Source: Haematobia irritans (Eukaryota > Arthropoda > Insecta > Diptera > Muscidae). Taken from it: a stretch of 64,000 bases of DNA. Position 1 is the first letter of the stretch. Each line of letters opens with the position of its first letter. Shown in pieces: positions 31,853-42,983 of this stretch. The stretch covers positions 268,764,070-268,828,069 of the forward strand of contig NC_134397.1 of NCBI RefSeq assembly GCF_050003625.1, given 5' to 3'. The notes beneath the pieces are model-generated. The model was given only the letters and a program-made list of their open reading frames with translations, searched no databases and was not told the DNA's origin. The position numbers and the translations under genes are program-made.

Positions 31853-32346
31853 CACCCTAAAAAAATTCGCTTCTGTAACATATACCCCAAACACATATTG
31901 CTTCAAGCATATATATTTTCAGGATTGGTCCAAACAAAATATTGTTTGTATTGTTCAAACATATTATGTCTCACCTTAGGGCATACACTAGTAGTAAAAA
32001 ATTTTAATGAAATTTTCTTTGTGTGGATATATTTTTAAGGCACCAATTGGTTGCATCCATTATTTTACTTGCAGCATACCCTCTTAGATCTCTTTTTCTA
32101 AACACATATATGTTTATAGGCTATTTCCAAATTAATATATGTTTGCATCTAAGCATTTTATATTTACAAACATTTTATGTCCCTAACATAATATATTCTA
32201 ACATATTAACATATATGTCCCAAACATGTTATACTAATTTGTGAACATTATATGCTTGCACTTAAAAATATTGTGTTAACAAAATTGAGTTCCAAACATA
32301 TAATTTTTACACCCAAACATATGAAAAACAGTCTTTTTCGTCCGTG
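31853..32346. mobile_element. MITE rich in AAACATAT words (family M2), second copy
   Basis: Starts CACCCTAAAAAAATTCGCTT and ends near ATATGAAAAACAGTC, matching 946-1744 in order but shorter (about 490 against 800 bp). Non-coding. Confidence 0.6.
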
Positions 32347-32481
32347 CGCTTATCTTGATTTTCGTGTGGAGCTAAAAACATTCTTGCAATTTTGAACTCC
32401 ATTTTTTGCCTTCAAACTAATAAAAATTCTTTATCAAGTGAAAAAAAAAAACTAATTTCAGCCACTCACCTACACATAATT

Positions 32482-32527
32482 GCCACTCAGCCACACAAAA
32501 GTGAATTTTTGTGTGGGCGAGTGGCTC
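32482..32527. repeat. Imperfect 19-bp inverted repeat
   Basis: GCCACTCAGCCACACAAAA faces TTTTGTGTGGGCGAGTGGC across a short loop; 17 of 19 positions pair. Confidence 0.65.
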
Positions 32528-32757
32528 AAATTTGTATGATTTGACATCGTTTATAATCAATCAATTGTTTATAACTTTGTCATTTTTCTTACGTTAAAGT
32601 ATCATCTTTATGAAAATGAAGAGAAACCTGATGTTTTTTCAATGATTTATACTTTTCCGGAGACACAGAGTCATTGTAAAAGACGATTTTTTTTGGAAAA
32701 TACGCCTTATTTTCTTCGATATATTTTAAACCACTTAACTTATCACAGATCCAATTA

Positions 32758-33877
32758 ACAGGTTGGCTGATAAGCCCCCGGTCTAACAAAGAAAAACACA
32801 TTTTTTTTTGTCAAATTTCGTTTTTATTATTCAACATAGTTCCCTTCAAGAGCGATACAGCGATTATAACGACCTTCCAATTTTTTGATACCATTTTGGT
32901 AGTACTCCTTCGGATTTGCCTCAAAATAGGCCTCAGTTTCGGCGATCACCTCTTCATTGCAACCAAATTTTTTCCATGCGAGCATCCTTTGGAGATCTGA
33001 GAACAAGAAAAAGTCGCTGGGTGTCAGATCTGGAGAATACGGTGGGTGGGGAAGCAATTCGAATACCAATTCATGAATTTTTGCCATCGTTCTCAATGGC
33101 TTGTGGCACGATGCGTTGTATTGGTGGAACTTTTTTCTTCTTCATATGGGGCCGTTTTGCCGCGATTTCGACCTTCAAATTATTTCGACCAATAATGCCA
33201 TATAATAGTCACTGTTGATGGTTTTTCCCTTCTCTAGATAAAAATTATTCCATGCGCATCCCAAAAAACAGAGTCCATTACTGTGCCAGCGAACTTTTGA
33301 GTCTTTCCACGCTTCGCAGACGGTTCACCGGTCGCTGTCCACTCAGTCGATTGGACTCAGGAGTGTAGTGATGGAGCCATGTTTCATCCATTGTCACATA
33401 TCAACGGAAAAATTCGGGTGTAATACGAGTTAACAGCTGCAAACACCGCTCAGAATCATCACCACGCGGCACCCATTTTGCACAGAGCTTCCGCATATCG
33501 AAATATTGATGAATGATATGACCAACACGTTCCTTTGATGTCTTTAAGGCCTCTGCTATCTCGATCAACTTCATTTTACGGTCATTCAAAATCATTTTGT
33601 GGATTTTTTTGATGTTTTCGTCGGTAACCACCTCTTTCGGGCGTCCACTGCGTTCACCGTCCTCCATGCTCATTTCACGACGCTTGAATTTTGCATACCA
33701 ATCAATTATTGTTGATTTCCCTGGGGCAGAGTCCGGAAACACATTATCATGCCAAGACTTACAGACGTTAAATTTTGACACGAATCATTTGAAGGTTGGT
33801 ACTATATAAAAATAATATGCATTTAATACTAGCGACGCCATCTATATGTCAGACCGGGGACTTATAAGCCAACCTGT
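32758..33877 (-). mobile_element. Himar1-like mariner, copy 3
   Basis: Both terminal repeats are present (ACAGGTTGGCTGATAAGCCC at the left, inverse at the right), with TA at 32756-32757 and 33878-33879. About 1120 bp, shorter than the roughly 1.28 kb of copy 4 because of internal deletions. It could in principle be moved by a transposase supplied in trans. Confidence 0.95.
32829..33760 (-). pseudogene. Himar1-type mariner transposase, copy 3, broken
   Basis: The first roughly 25 residues and part of the 5' UTR are deleted: UTR text runs straight into WHDNVFPDSAPGK. The helix-turn-helix region is readable (33781-33401). A further deletion removes ELTFDQKQ, and a CGA-to-TGA change gives a stop after PEFFR. 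MDETWLHHYTPES follows, and then the second motif reads HQYNASCHK, so the second catalytic Asp is Tyr exactly as in copy 1. The third Asp (LTPSDFFLF) is kept and the C-terminus is intact to the final GNYVE. The Asp-Asn pair before FPDSA is retained, also as in copy 1. Confidence 0.93.
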
Positions 33878-33879
33878 TA

Positions 33880-35199
33880 AACTAGTGTTGTTTTGCATTA
33901 TATTTAGATAAATTGCAAAACATTTCACAACTTTAGGTATTCATAAGTATTTTTCAATATCCTTCCTGAAATTATATTAATAGAAATTAAATTAAAATAT
34001 ATACTATAAAATTCCTCATTTTTCAAAACAAACACACATTGCCATAGTCTCCACTTGTAATCCCTAATTAAATTATAATGTGTTAATTGATCTATTGTTT
34101 AAATATTTCCTCTGCAAGTCTCATTATCCTCTTAAAAGCATAGACATCTCTTCTAAGGATCTTTGCAAAGCAGGTTGTTAATGGGGTACTTCTTTCTAAT
34201 GCCCGCTCGAGCCACCAGCGTCAAAACCTGTTTTATACGCCAATAATCATCTACCTATTTTACCTATTGTAGTCTATAGCAATGAAGAAAAGCACCAAGA
34301 CAAATTTAAAATCTTCCATAGATCCTCTTGAGGGAACCTGTTTTGTTTTTGCTAAAACTTGAATTTCTTAACTCAGCTTGCAGACTCTTTTCAAACCAAA
34401 AACAATCAAATGAATGAAATAAAAAATAGGAGGGAAACAGATTTTGCCGCGCGCGCGCTTCTCTTAACAAATGAGCTTCTATACAATTTGAATAATGTTC
34501 CTTTTTTTGTTCTACTCCCAATTGAGTGAACAAAGAGAACTAAAACAGCAACAACCAGCATCCTTTTCTTTTTTGGTTTCTTTAGAAAAATACAATGTTT
34601 TATGATCACTGACCTCTTAAGGAGACGTATGGAAATGGCGAAACCATTTGGTGGCACAGGAATTCTTGAATAGAAGAAGGCCGTCAAGCTTAGACAAAAG
34701 GCAAAAGTAAACTAAGTGAAATCGTGGTAGAGAGCATGATGCGAGGAACTTGTTAATGAGCCAACTTGTTTCCTATAGGGTTTTTGTTTTGTTTTGTTTT
34801 TTTGTTTTTTTTTGTGAATGGAAATCTTAAAACAAATGTAAAAATCATTTCCTCTTGTTTTGTTATAAACAAAACATTACATGAGGTCACTGAGGTTAAC
34901 GTGGAAATGAAATAAAAAATGAATGTAAAAAATTATATTAAAAATCTATAAAATACAATACAATATTTAGCTAAACATTGAAAGAATTTTTGGAAAGAAA
35001 AACACAAAAAAAATTTTACTTTTAGGTAAAGATTTTTTAGGTGAAAAAATTTATTATTGTTTATTGTTCACAAAACAGCAGCATTTTGATCTATGGCATT
35101 CAGAAATAAAGGAACACAAGCGTGAAAGCGTTGTTACCATATTTTGAAGCCTCCAGCATTTAAATGTGAATAAAGCTTTTGATTCTCCTACAATTGCTC
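33880..35199. other. Stretch without a supported gene
   Basis: No recognised transposon or conserved protein. Contains a short GCGCGCGC run near 34449 and T/G runs near 34790. The minus-strand frames at 34306-34687 look like chance. Confidence 0.4.
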
Positions 35200-35402
35200 A
35201 TTGCCGTGGCAGTGTCAGTCAGTGTTGCATGGCTTCCAAAGTGGCCAGTTTCCGATTTTCGTTTTCTCGGATAAGGAACCGTTCCTAATTGAGCAGTTTG
35301 TGAACAAACAAAATGATCGAATTTATTTGCGAAGATGTCACCACCCGATATTAATGGTGTGGGCTGCCGCACAACAAAATATATCTCTCAAGTAGATCAC
35401 CA
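35200..35402 (+). pseudogene. Fragment of a Tc1/mariner-superfamily transposase
   Basis: The frame near 35260-35375 reads KEPFLIEQFVNKQNDRIYL and then MVWAAAQQN, words found between the first and second catalytic motifs in IS630/Tc1-type insect transposases. Everything else is missing. SINE 35403-35714 cuts it; text after the SINE repeats 'atggtgtgggc...ccgcacaacaaa', a partial duplication. Confidence 0.6.
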
Positions 35403-35714
35403 GGGAGCCACCGTGATGCAATGGTTAGCATGCCCGCCTTGCATACACAAGATCGTGGGTTCGACCGAAGACCAAGAAGTTTTTCAGCGGTGGATTATCC
35501 CACCTCAGTAATGATGGTGACATTTCTGAGGGTTTCAAAGCTTCTCTAAGTGGTTTCACTGGAATGTGGAACGCCGTTCGGACTCGGCTATAAAAAGGAG
35601 GTCCCTTGCCATTGAGCTTAACATGGAATCGGACAGCACTCAGTGGTATTACAATGGACTGAATAGTCTAAATGAGCCTGATACATCGGGCTGCCACATA
35701 ACCTAACCTAACCT
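35403..35714 (+). mobile_element. tRNA-derived SINE (family S1), complete, young
   Basis: Best-defined copy. The perfect 13-bp target duplication AAGTAGATCACCA lies at 35390-35402 and 35715-35727. Head: GGAGCCACCGTGATGCAATG with an A box, and a 'gtgggttcgacc' B-box region slightly shortened. Body of about 230 bp; tail of CTAACCTAACCTAACCT-type repeats. Length 312 bp. The short CTAAC tail in place of an A tail is a family trait. Confidence 0.95.
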
Positions 35715-35739
35715 AAGTAGATCACCATTTGCTCCCTGG

Positions 35740-36589
35740 ACTGTGTTAATGGTGTGGGCCCCCGCACAACAAACAATGCATCGTCACAGATGACAACAAA
35801 AAGGGGTGTTCCTCAGGGACACTTGCTACATACAATGTACTCAAATGATTTACCGATTCAGCTAGAACATAAGAATGTATGCTGATGATGTCCAGCTATA
35901 TATATACGTCTGCCACTACTGATACAATCGATAGGTGTGTAATGAATGTTAACTGTTATGATCTCAACAAGATCCTGAATTGGGCGAATGGCAATGGCCT
36001 GGCTCTAAACCCCAATAAATCGAAGGCCATTTTTGATTCATAAGAAGTCCACAAGTGTGGGCAATGTTAACATATTTCTGGGTAACTGCCAAATAGAACT
36101 TGTCAAGAAAGTGAAGAATCTTGGAGTAACTTTCAATGAAAATTTAACTTGGTCTGATCATATTAATGCTAACTGCGGTAAAATATACGGTGTGTTGCGT
36201 AATTTTTGGTATACTCTATCGTCTAGACCTTTTCGTATAAGACTGCTGTTGGCCAAATCCTATGTTCTGCCTACTTTGTTGTATTGTTGTGAAATTTTCT
36301 CTGGATGTAACACAACTGACTTAAAAAGACTAACAGCCACGCTCAAAAACATTGCCCGCAATGTCTTCGGATTGAAACATTACTATAGTGTGACACTTTT
36401 TGCGAACAAAATTTTTGGTATTCCGTTTGACAAATACGTTCAACACAGAACTCCGATATTCTTCCACAAAATTATACACACAAAGGAACCATCATACCTC
36501 TACGAACGATTAACATTCGCTAGATCCAACCGTGTTAACAATTTGATACAGACTCGACATAGAAGTCAGTTATCTGAGCGGCAGTGTTA
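35740..36589 (+). pseudogene. Non-LTR retrotransposon reverse transcriptase fragment (CR1/jockey-like)
   Basis: Text at 35806-35830 encodes the KRGVPQG box, and at 35876-35896 the catalytic MYADDVQLY box is readable across a frameshift. The frame 36033-36590 covers the thumb and C-terminal region (VKNLGVTFNENLTWSDHI ... LLLAKSYVLPTLLYCCEIF). It is interrupted at its end by mariner copy 4, whose target TA is at 36588-36589. It differs in sequence from the RNase H LINE at 27438. Confidence 0.8.
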
Positions 36590-37868
36590 ACAGTTTGGCT
36601 GATAAGTCCCCGGTCTGACATATAGATGGCGTCGCTAGTATTAAATGCATATTATATTTATATAGTACCCACCTTCAAATGATTCGTGTCAAAATTTGAC
36701 GTCTGTAAGTCAATTAGTTTGTGAGATAGAGTGTCTTTTGTGAAGCAACTTTTGTTATTGTGAAAAAATGGAAAAAAAGGAATTTCGTGTTTTGATAAAA
36801 TACTGTTTTCTGAATGGAAAAAATACGGTGGAAGCAAAAACTTGGCTTGAGTTTCCGGACTCTGCCCCAGGGAAATCAACCATAATTGATTGGTATGCAA
36901 AATTCAAGCGTGGTGAAATGAGCACGGAGGACGGTGAACGCAGTGGACGCCCGAAAGAGGTGGTTACCGACGAAAACATCAAAAAAATCCACAAAATGAT
37001 TTTGAATGACCGTAAAATGAAGTTGATCGAGATAGCAGAGGCCTTAAAGATATCAAAGGAACGTGTTGGTCATATCATTCATCAATATTTGGATATGCGG
37101 AAGCTCTGTGCAAAATGGGTGCCGCGCGAGCTCACATTTGACCAAAAACAACAACGTGTTGATGATTCTGAGCGGTGTTTGCAGCTGTTAACTCGTAATA
37201 CACCCGAGTTTTTCCGTCGATATGTGACAATGGATGAAACATGTCTCCATCACTACCCTCCTGAGTCCAATCGACAGTCGGCTGAGTGGACAGCGACCGG
37301 TGAACCGTCTCCGAAGCGTGGAAAGACTCAAAAGTCCGCTGGCAAAGTAATGGCCTCTGTTTTTTGGGATGCGCATGGAATAATTTTTATCGATTATCTT
37401 GAGAAGGGAAAAACCATCAACAGTGACTATTATATGGTGTTATTGGAACGTTTGAAGGTCGAAATCGCGGCAAAACGGCCCCATATGAAGAAGAAAAAAG
37501 TATTGTTCCACCAAGACAACGCACCGTGCCACAAGTCATTGAGAACGATGGCAAAAATTCATGAATTGGGCTTCGAATTGCTTTCCCACCCACCGTATTT
37601 TGCAGATCTGGCCCCCAGCGACTTTTTCTTGTTCTCAGAAGGATGGTCGCAGGGAAAAAATTTGGCTGCAATGAAGAGGTGATCGCCGAAACTGAGGCCT
37701 ATTTTGAGGCAAAACCGAAGGAGTACTACCAAAATGGTATCAACAAATTGGAAGGTCGTTCTAATCGTTGTATCGCTCTTGAAGGGAACTATGTTGAATA
37801 ATAAAAACGAATTTTGACAAAAAAATGTGTTTTTCTTTGTTAGACCGGGGACTTATCAGCCAACCTGT
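36590..37868 (+). mobile_element. Himar1-like mariner, copy 4, complete
   Basis: Both terminal repeats are present (ACAGTTTGGCTGATAAGTCC left, AGCCAACCTGT right), with TA at 36588-36589 and 37869-37870. Length 1279 bp, close to Himar1. The fifth base of the left terminal repeat is T in place of G. Confidence 0.96.
36768..37800 (+). pseudogene. Himar1-type mariner transposase, copy 4, nearly intact
   Basis: Starts MEKKEFRVLIKYCFL and runs 304 codons. The helix-turn-helix region is intact, and all three catalytic Asp are present: MDETCLHHY, HQDNAPCHK and LAPSDFFLF. Changes from the family norm: Trp to Cys in the MDETW motif, loss of the Asp-Asn pair before EFPDSA, YSPDLAP changed to YFADLAP, and about 7 bp lost near 37639 that shifts the frame so the last 60 or so residues are lost. 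The nucleotide text of the true C-terminus remains to 37800. Activity is unlikely. Confidence 0.95.
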
Positions 37869-37870
37869 TA

Positions 37871-39635
37871 AGTGTTAGCCTATATTTGAAGCGTTTTTAT
37901 CTTGAATTTAAAAATCCAATATGTCAGTTGAGTTAAAGACGATTTCTGTAAATTAAAAATGTTTTTCTTTATTTTAAGGAAAATTTGACTTACTTCAAAG
38001 ATTTACAACTTCAGCGGAGATACTCAAAATTTCAAGATTTGTGTCCTAAATTTAATGAAAAACAATTTTCAAGCAACGAATGTCATTGTTTTAAAGAATT
38101 TTGTCCTTAACATCGCGTAAATTTCGTTTAGAGGTTTCACTGTATATTTTTATACGAAATTTTCAAATTAATATATATTTGCATCCAGACATATTATATT
38201 GAAACAACATTATATGCATGCACTTAAAAATAATTTGCTATACATTTTATTTCCAAACATATATTTTCTACAGCGAAACATTGAAAAACAGCGAAAAACC
38301 AAAATCTCCAGATCTTAACTTTGGCGTTTTGGGTTCCAACTAAAAAATACTAAAGTGTCAAACATTTCAAGACAGAGCTTGTTTGTGCCAAACAGAAACG
38401 TACAGCCCTACAATCTTCTCCTCAGTATCAGATCCCTAAAATATTAATGAAAACATCCAGATACTCGTACTAAAAAAGTACGATATGTTTGACATTTATT
38501 CATGAAAAATCTTTTAATTCTTCACTAAACCATACCACGTCAAACAGCAATTTCCGCTAATCTGTCTCATTCAATTGTTAGCTTCTTAGTCGTAGGAATC
38601 AATCCGAAAATAAATCTTGAACTTGTAAAACACCTTGTAATATTCGCCTACTACTCGCCAAGACCTATTCGGTTCAACTTTGGGTGTGAGATATACTCAA
38701 CACATCATTTATTAATTATTTTTTAAAAAATTAAAGAAAATTTTCCAATTCGCAGACTAATTTTCCAATGAATTGAAAACGCAAAATTTTTACGATTTGC
38801 GGTTGTCGGAATACAAAATAAAATCGGAATCGCAAAATTTTTGCGATTGCGGTAATTAGAACAGACCTGATATACACATATGAGCCGTAATATCTATACG
38901 AGCATATTAGATTTGCAAGGTCAAATAGAGGAAAACTATTTATCAGCACAGAATAAACTGCCAAACATCAGAGAAACAATTCTTTATATTCAGTACGAGT
39001 CTCTGGAACTCCTTCCCTCCCTTGAACCATACAATGCTTATGTAATGCTAATCAATTTAGAAAGAAGCTATTGCAACACTTACGTTAATACAACTGATTT
39101 TTTTTTTGCTTTTATTATTATTATTTTTGATTATTTAAAATGTATATTAATATTATCACAATCATACTGATTTCAAATTGTTTGTTGTGCCTAATATTAG
39201 CTAGTAGTGAAGATTTTAAATCTTCTTGTACTAGTCGTACAAAAATACAATAAATCAAATCCGGGGAGATTGGGACATCAGGTAGCGTAGGGCAATACTT
39301 CTAAGAGAGACGTATGTATGGCCAACAACGGAATGTTAAACTGACCACAGAGTCAATGTTAACTGCTCCATCTCAATGAGATATTTGTCGCAGTTTAGAG
39401 ACATCAGGGCACATACATAGGTAAATCCTGATTGTCTATGGGAATATCTTTAATACAGTTTAGCAATCTCTTTTAGATATTAGTGGCAGTTACAGATCAC
39501 TACTGGGTCCTTCGATTAAACTTGTTTCTTGTATACTATATTTGTGGAAACTTTTGTAAACGTATTGCATCTTATACATAATTAAATGTCACCAAAATAT
39601 TTCCAATAAGAGTTGATTGAAGTTGAAAACATACC
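37871..39635. other. Stretch with MITE fragments, no supported gene
   Basis: 37960-38150 is a decayed relative of the CACTGAAAA MITE and 38140-38300 a fragment of M2. The rest, to 39635, has no recognised element. A 96-residue frame at 38880 (+) has no domain and ends in a low-complexity Phe/Ile run. Confidence 0.4.
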
Positions 39636-40189
39636 CAGCTAAAAAAGCGTTGCCAAAAAAGTAGTGAAAATGTTTTTTTTTTGGATCCGGAAGTGGTGCA
39701 AAATTGGCGCAGAAGCGGGCTTGTCATACGATGGATGTCCAACATTTCAACAGCCGGTGCACTGAATTTGCATCACTTTTAAAGGTGTGATGCGAATTCA
39801 GTGTTTTGGATATGAATTAAGAAATTTTGTGATATTTTGACAAATAAAAAATTTTTAAATTTTTTATGAGTTTTAATGCATTCTTACGCTTGTGTGGAAC
39901 GTTTGACATGAAATATTTTCAAAAATTCGAAATTTTTCTAGAACCGATTTGGAATTTTTTGCGGCAAAATGTAAATAATTTTTAAATTTTTATTGACTCT
40001 TAATCTATTTTTAACCTATTTGAAACAAAAAATTTAAATTTTCCATTAAAAATATGAAAAACAGGAGTTATAAAAAATTGCCTCAAGTGAACTTCCTGTG
40101 CTGTTAAAATAAAGAACATCTATGGGATAACATTTTTGGAAGTGCTTTTTTGGAAGTGCCTTTAGAAGAACTTCTGAAATTGTTTGCTG
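39636..40189 (-). mobile_element. CAGCAAAA element (family P), short form, copy P4
   Basis: CAGCTAAAAAAGCGTTGCC on the left and TTGTTTGCTG on the right, 554 bp, same orientation as P1. Non-coding. Confidence 0.75.
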
Positions 40190-40194
40190 GGATA

Positions 40195-40455
40195 ATCAAA
40201 ATTAACTGATACTGTTAACTTTTTGCGGCCATTTTCTTGTAGCTCCGTTAGGCTTTAACTGACAGTTAACAGAAAGTAAATTGAAAATATCTTCTCTCTG
40301 GTTAACTTTAACTGAAAAATTTCAGCAGTTAAATTTCTAACTGACATGTGGAATATATAGGCAAGATGACAGATATGTCCATGGTACGGTTTAAAAGTTC
40401 GTTAGCTAACGGAGCACTAACGGAGCTTCATGAAAATGGGGGTTAATCAAATTAA
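40195..40455. mobile_element. Foldback MITE R without the inner insertion
   Basis: Inverted relative of 8334-8800 minus MITE F. It reads continuously through 'cttctctctggttaacttta', which is the empty site of MITE F. The arms 'tagctccgttaggctttaac' and 'cggagcttcatgaaaatggg' show the foldback. Confidence 0.75.
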
Positions 40456-41470
40456 AAAATAAAGTAAAAAATCCGAATTTTTACGTATTTAATTAAAATA
40501 ATAATTATCACAATTTTAATTAATAAAACAAAACATTTCTAACTAGAAATATAATTGAACATTTTCTTCGACAATGATTAGATAAGACTAAAAGAAAATC
40601 CAAAACGACAACTGCAAAAATAAATTGTAATTATAATCGAAAATTCATAAGAATGTTTAAACTCTTGTAAAGTCACCAGAACTTTATATCATCAATAAAT
40701 AATTGATTGCCTCAAATAAAAACGATAATTGAGTTGTTGATTTTGTGGAACAAAACTCGATTACATACCCAGCAAAAAAATTTGGAAGTTCTTCCAAAGG
40801 CACAACTTTAAAAGCACTTCCAGAAGATGCACTCCCAATGATGTCCTTTATTTTAACTACCCAAGATGTTCTTTTAATTCAGTTTTTTACAACTTGGTTT
40901 TTTCATACTTTTAATGGGTAATTTTAACTTTTTTTGTTTTAAATAGGTTACAAAACAGAGTAAGAATTCATAAAATGGTACAAATCATTTAAATTTTGTC
41001 GAAAAAAATGCTAAATCAAATCTGAAAAATTGTGACTTTTTGAAAATATTTGAGGTTAAAGTTTCCGACAAGCGTTGCATGCAATCCATTAAAAATTATA
41101 AAAATGACGTATTTGGCAAAATATCACAGAATTTTTTAATTTACATCCAAAACATTGAATTGGGATCACACCTAAAGTAGTGAGGCAAATTCAGTGCAAC
41201 GGTTGTTGAAATGGAGGACTTCCGTCCTATGCGTCAATTTTGCACCACTTCCAAATCCAAAAAGAACATTTTTGTTACTTTTTAGGCGACGCTTTTTTTG
41301 CTGGGTATTTAATTGACTCACTTAAAAATTAATTGCAAATTTTTTAATCACATACATATTTCATTTCTGTGATTGGGGTACTACCATTTTCGTAAATAAA
41401 GAAATTTCAATCAAAAAATTAATTGCATCAATTAGTTTCGTGATTGAATAAGAAAAAAAAAACAATTATA
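40456..41470. mobile_element. AATT-rich MITE (family M1-like), interrupted by P5
   Basis: AT-rich text with AATTAA words before 40769 and after 41306, ending 'attagtttcgtgattgaata', which matches one end of M1. P5 sits inside. The left edge is unclear. Confidence 0.5.
40770..41305 (+). mobile_element. CAGCAAAA element (family P), short form, copy P5
   Basis: CAGCAAAAAAATTTGGAAGT to CGCTTTTTTTGCTG, 536 bp. It includes the 'cttccaaaggcacaacttta' and 'ggatcacacctaaagtagtg' text common to all short forms. Confidence 0.85.
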
Positions 41471-42523
41471 AATCAAAAATACATAGAAGTTAAAAATATC
41501 CGTTACATATTTAAATAAGCCATTGATGCTTTTATTGTTTCTCAATTAATTCCAAATATTAAAATTTCTTTAGATATTTTAATATTTTTTTGTAATTTGC
41601 ATAAAAGACAAAAGTATTTCCAATTTTCCAAAGGCCTCATTCGAATGCCTCCAAATCAAAACAAAAGAAACCATAATTACATTGAATTAAAAGTTACACA
41701 GTAAAATTGCATTGCGTCGATGCATGGAAAAATTGATTTATATGTGAGTTGATTTCATTGTTATTGCGAAGAATAAAGAAAGTAAAAAACAACGCCTCCT
41801 GATATTTGCATTACTTTAGCTGTTGCATTGGCAAAGGTGTTGAATATAATTTCAGCATCTAATTAAGGACCTTAGGTGGTTTCGGCCTACCCAAGAAATC
41901 CTATTTTCTTTATGTCCTCGCAGAAAAAAAATCGCACATAAATCAGCGAAGTTTGCTGAAAAAAGAAATTTCTTCTCATGATTCGACTAATTGCATTAAT
42001 CACCTATAGGAACAAATGTGAGACCCCAATGGATGAAAGAAACTTCAGTCATAAATCACAAAATGGAAAAGGTTCATTAACTGACAAAGGATCGATATGC
42101 AATGTATTGCTTATTTCTGAAAGCTGGGAAAACTCTTGCTCAAGTAGGAGAGCAATGAAATAAAGGAAGTCTTCAGAACTCTCAAAAAGTTGTGCAGATT
42201 TGCTTTAACCCTTCCTTGAGTTTACTTTTTCACAAAGTTTGCTTTTGTATTTATTTATTGCAATTTATTTTGTTGGTATTTTACCTAACCACATTTATTT
42301 GGGATAGTTGCTAAAAAACAGCAGTGACAACACAAAAATTTGAGACTACAGCTAATCCCATAAAATAAAAGGATTTAATGCTACCCTCCTTTGTGTTAAC
42401 GAATAACGCTAATATTGTTTTAGGAATAGTAAGATAAAGCTGCATTGTGGTTAATGTTTGTACGGGAAAAATTACAAATAAAGATTGTTTTCTTTAGAAA
42501 TTTCCAAAAACATTTTCAACAAA
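41471..42523. other. Stretch without a supported gene
   Basis: No recognised element; AT-rich. A 61-residue frame at 41978 has no domain. Confidence 0.4.
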
Positions 42524-42698
42524 CGAAGTTCCTCTTTGACACTAGGAAAACATCAGAAACTAAAGTTTTCATAATTTAGAGATTATAAGCGCTTTACTAA
42601 TTTAGAGATTATAAGCGTTTTTTAATAAAGCGCTTATAATCTCTAAATTATGAAAACTATAGTTTCTGATGTTTTCCTAGTGTCAAAGAGGAACTTCG
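42524..42698. repeat. Near-perfect 73-bp hairpin
   Basis: Arms 42524-42596 and 42626-42698 pair at 72 of 73 positions, with a 29-nt loop. The loop itself holds a direct copy of about 20 bp of the left arm (TAATTTAGAGATTATAAGCG at 42598-42617). A direct repeat followed by a long inverted copy is the pattern left by replication template switching. If transcribed, it would give a dsRNA stem long enough for Dicer-2. Confidence 0.95.
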
Positions 42699-42777
42699 GA
42701 ACACAAGACGTATGCTATTCTAAAAGTAATTAAAATAATGAAAAAATATTTAAGATATTTTTATTTCAATAAAGTTT

Positions 42778-42983
42778 GCATACAAAGGGTCTTGGGTTCA
42801 ATTCCAATTTCGACCGAACGGCCAAAAAAGTTTTCAGCGGTGTATTATCTTCTGTGCGTTTCAAAGCATATCTAAGTGTTTCACCGCTAACTTTTCATTG
42901 AGCTAAACATAAATCGGGGAGCACTCATTAATAAAAGAGAAGTTCACCACTTATGGTATCACTATGTTCTGAATAGTCTAAGC
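42778..42983 (+). mobile_element. Degenerate SINE (family S1), left part
   Basis: Starts in the tRNA head (TTTGCATACAAAGGGTCTTG, then B box GGTTCAATTCC) and carries the body with many losses. It is interrupted by the hAT MITE that follows and resumes at 44559-44600 ('gcgagccttcaatattaggc'). Confidence 0.75.
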
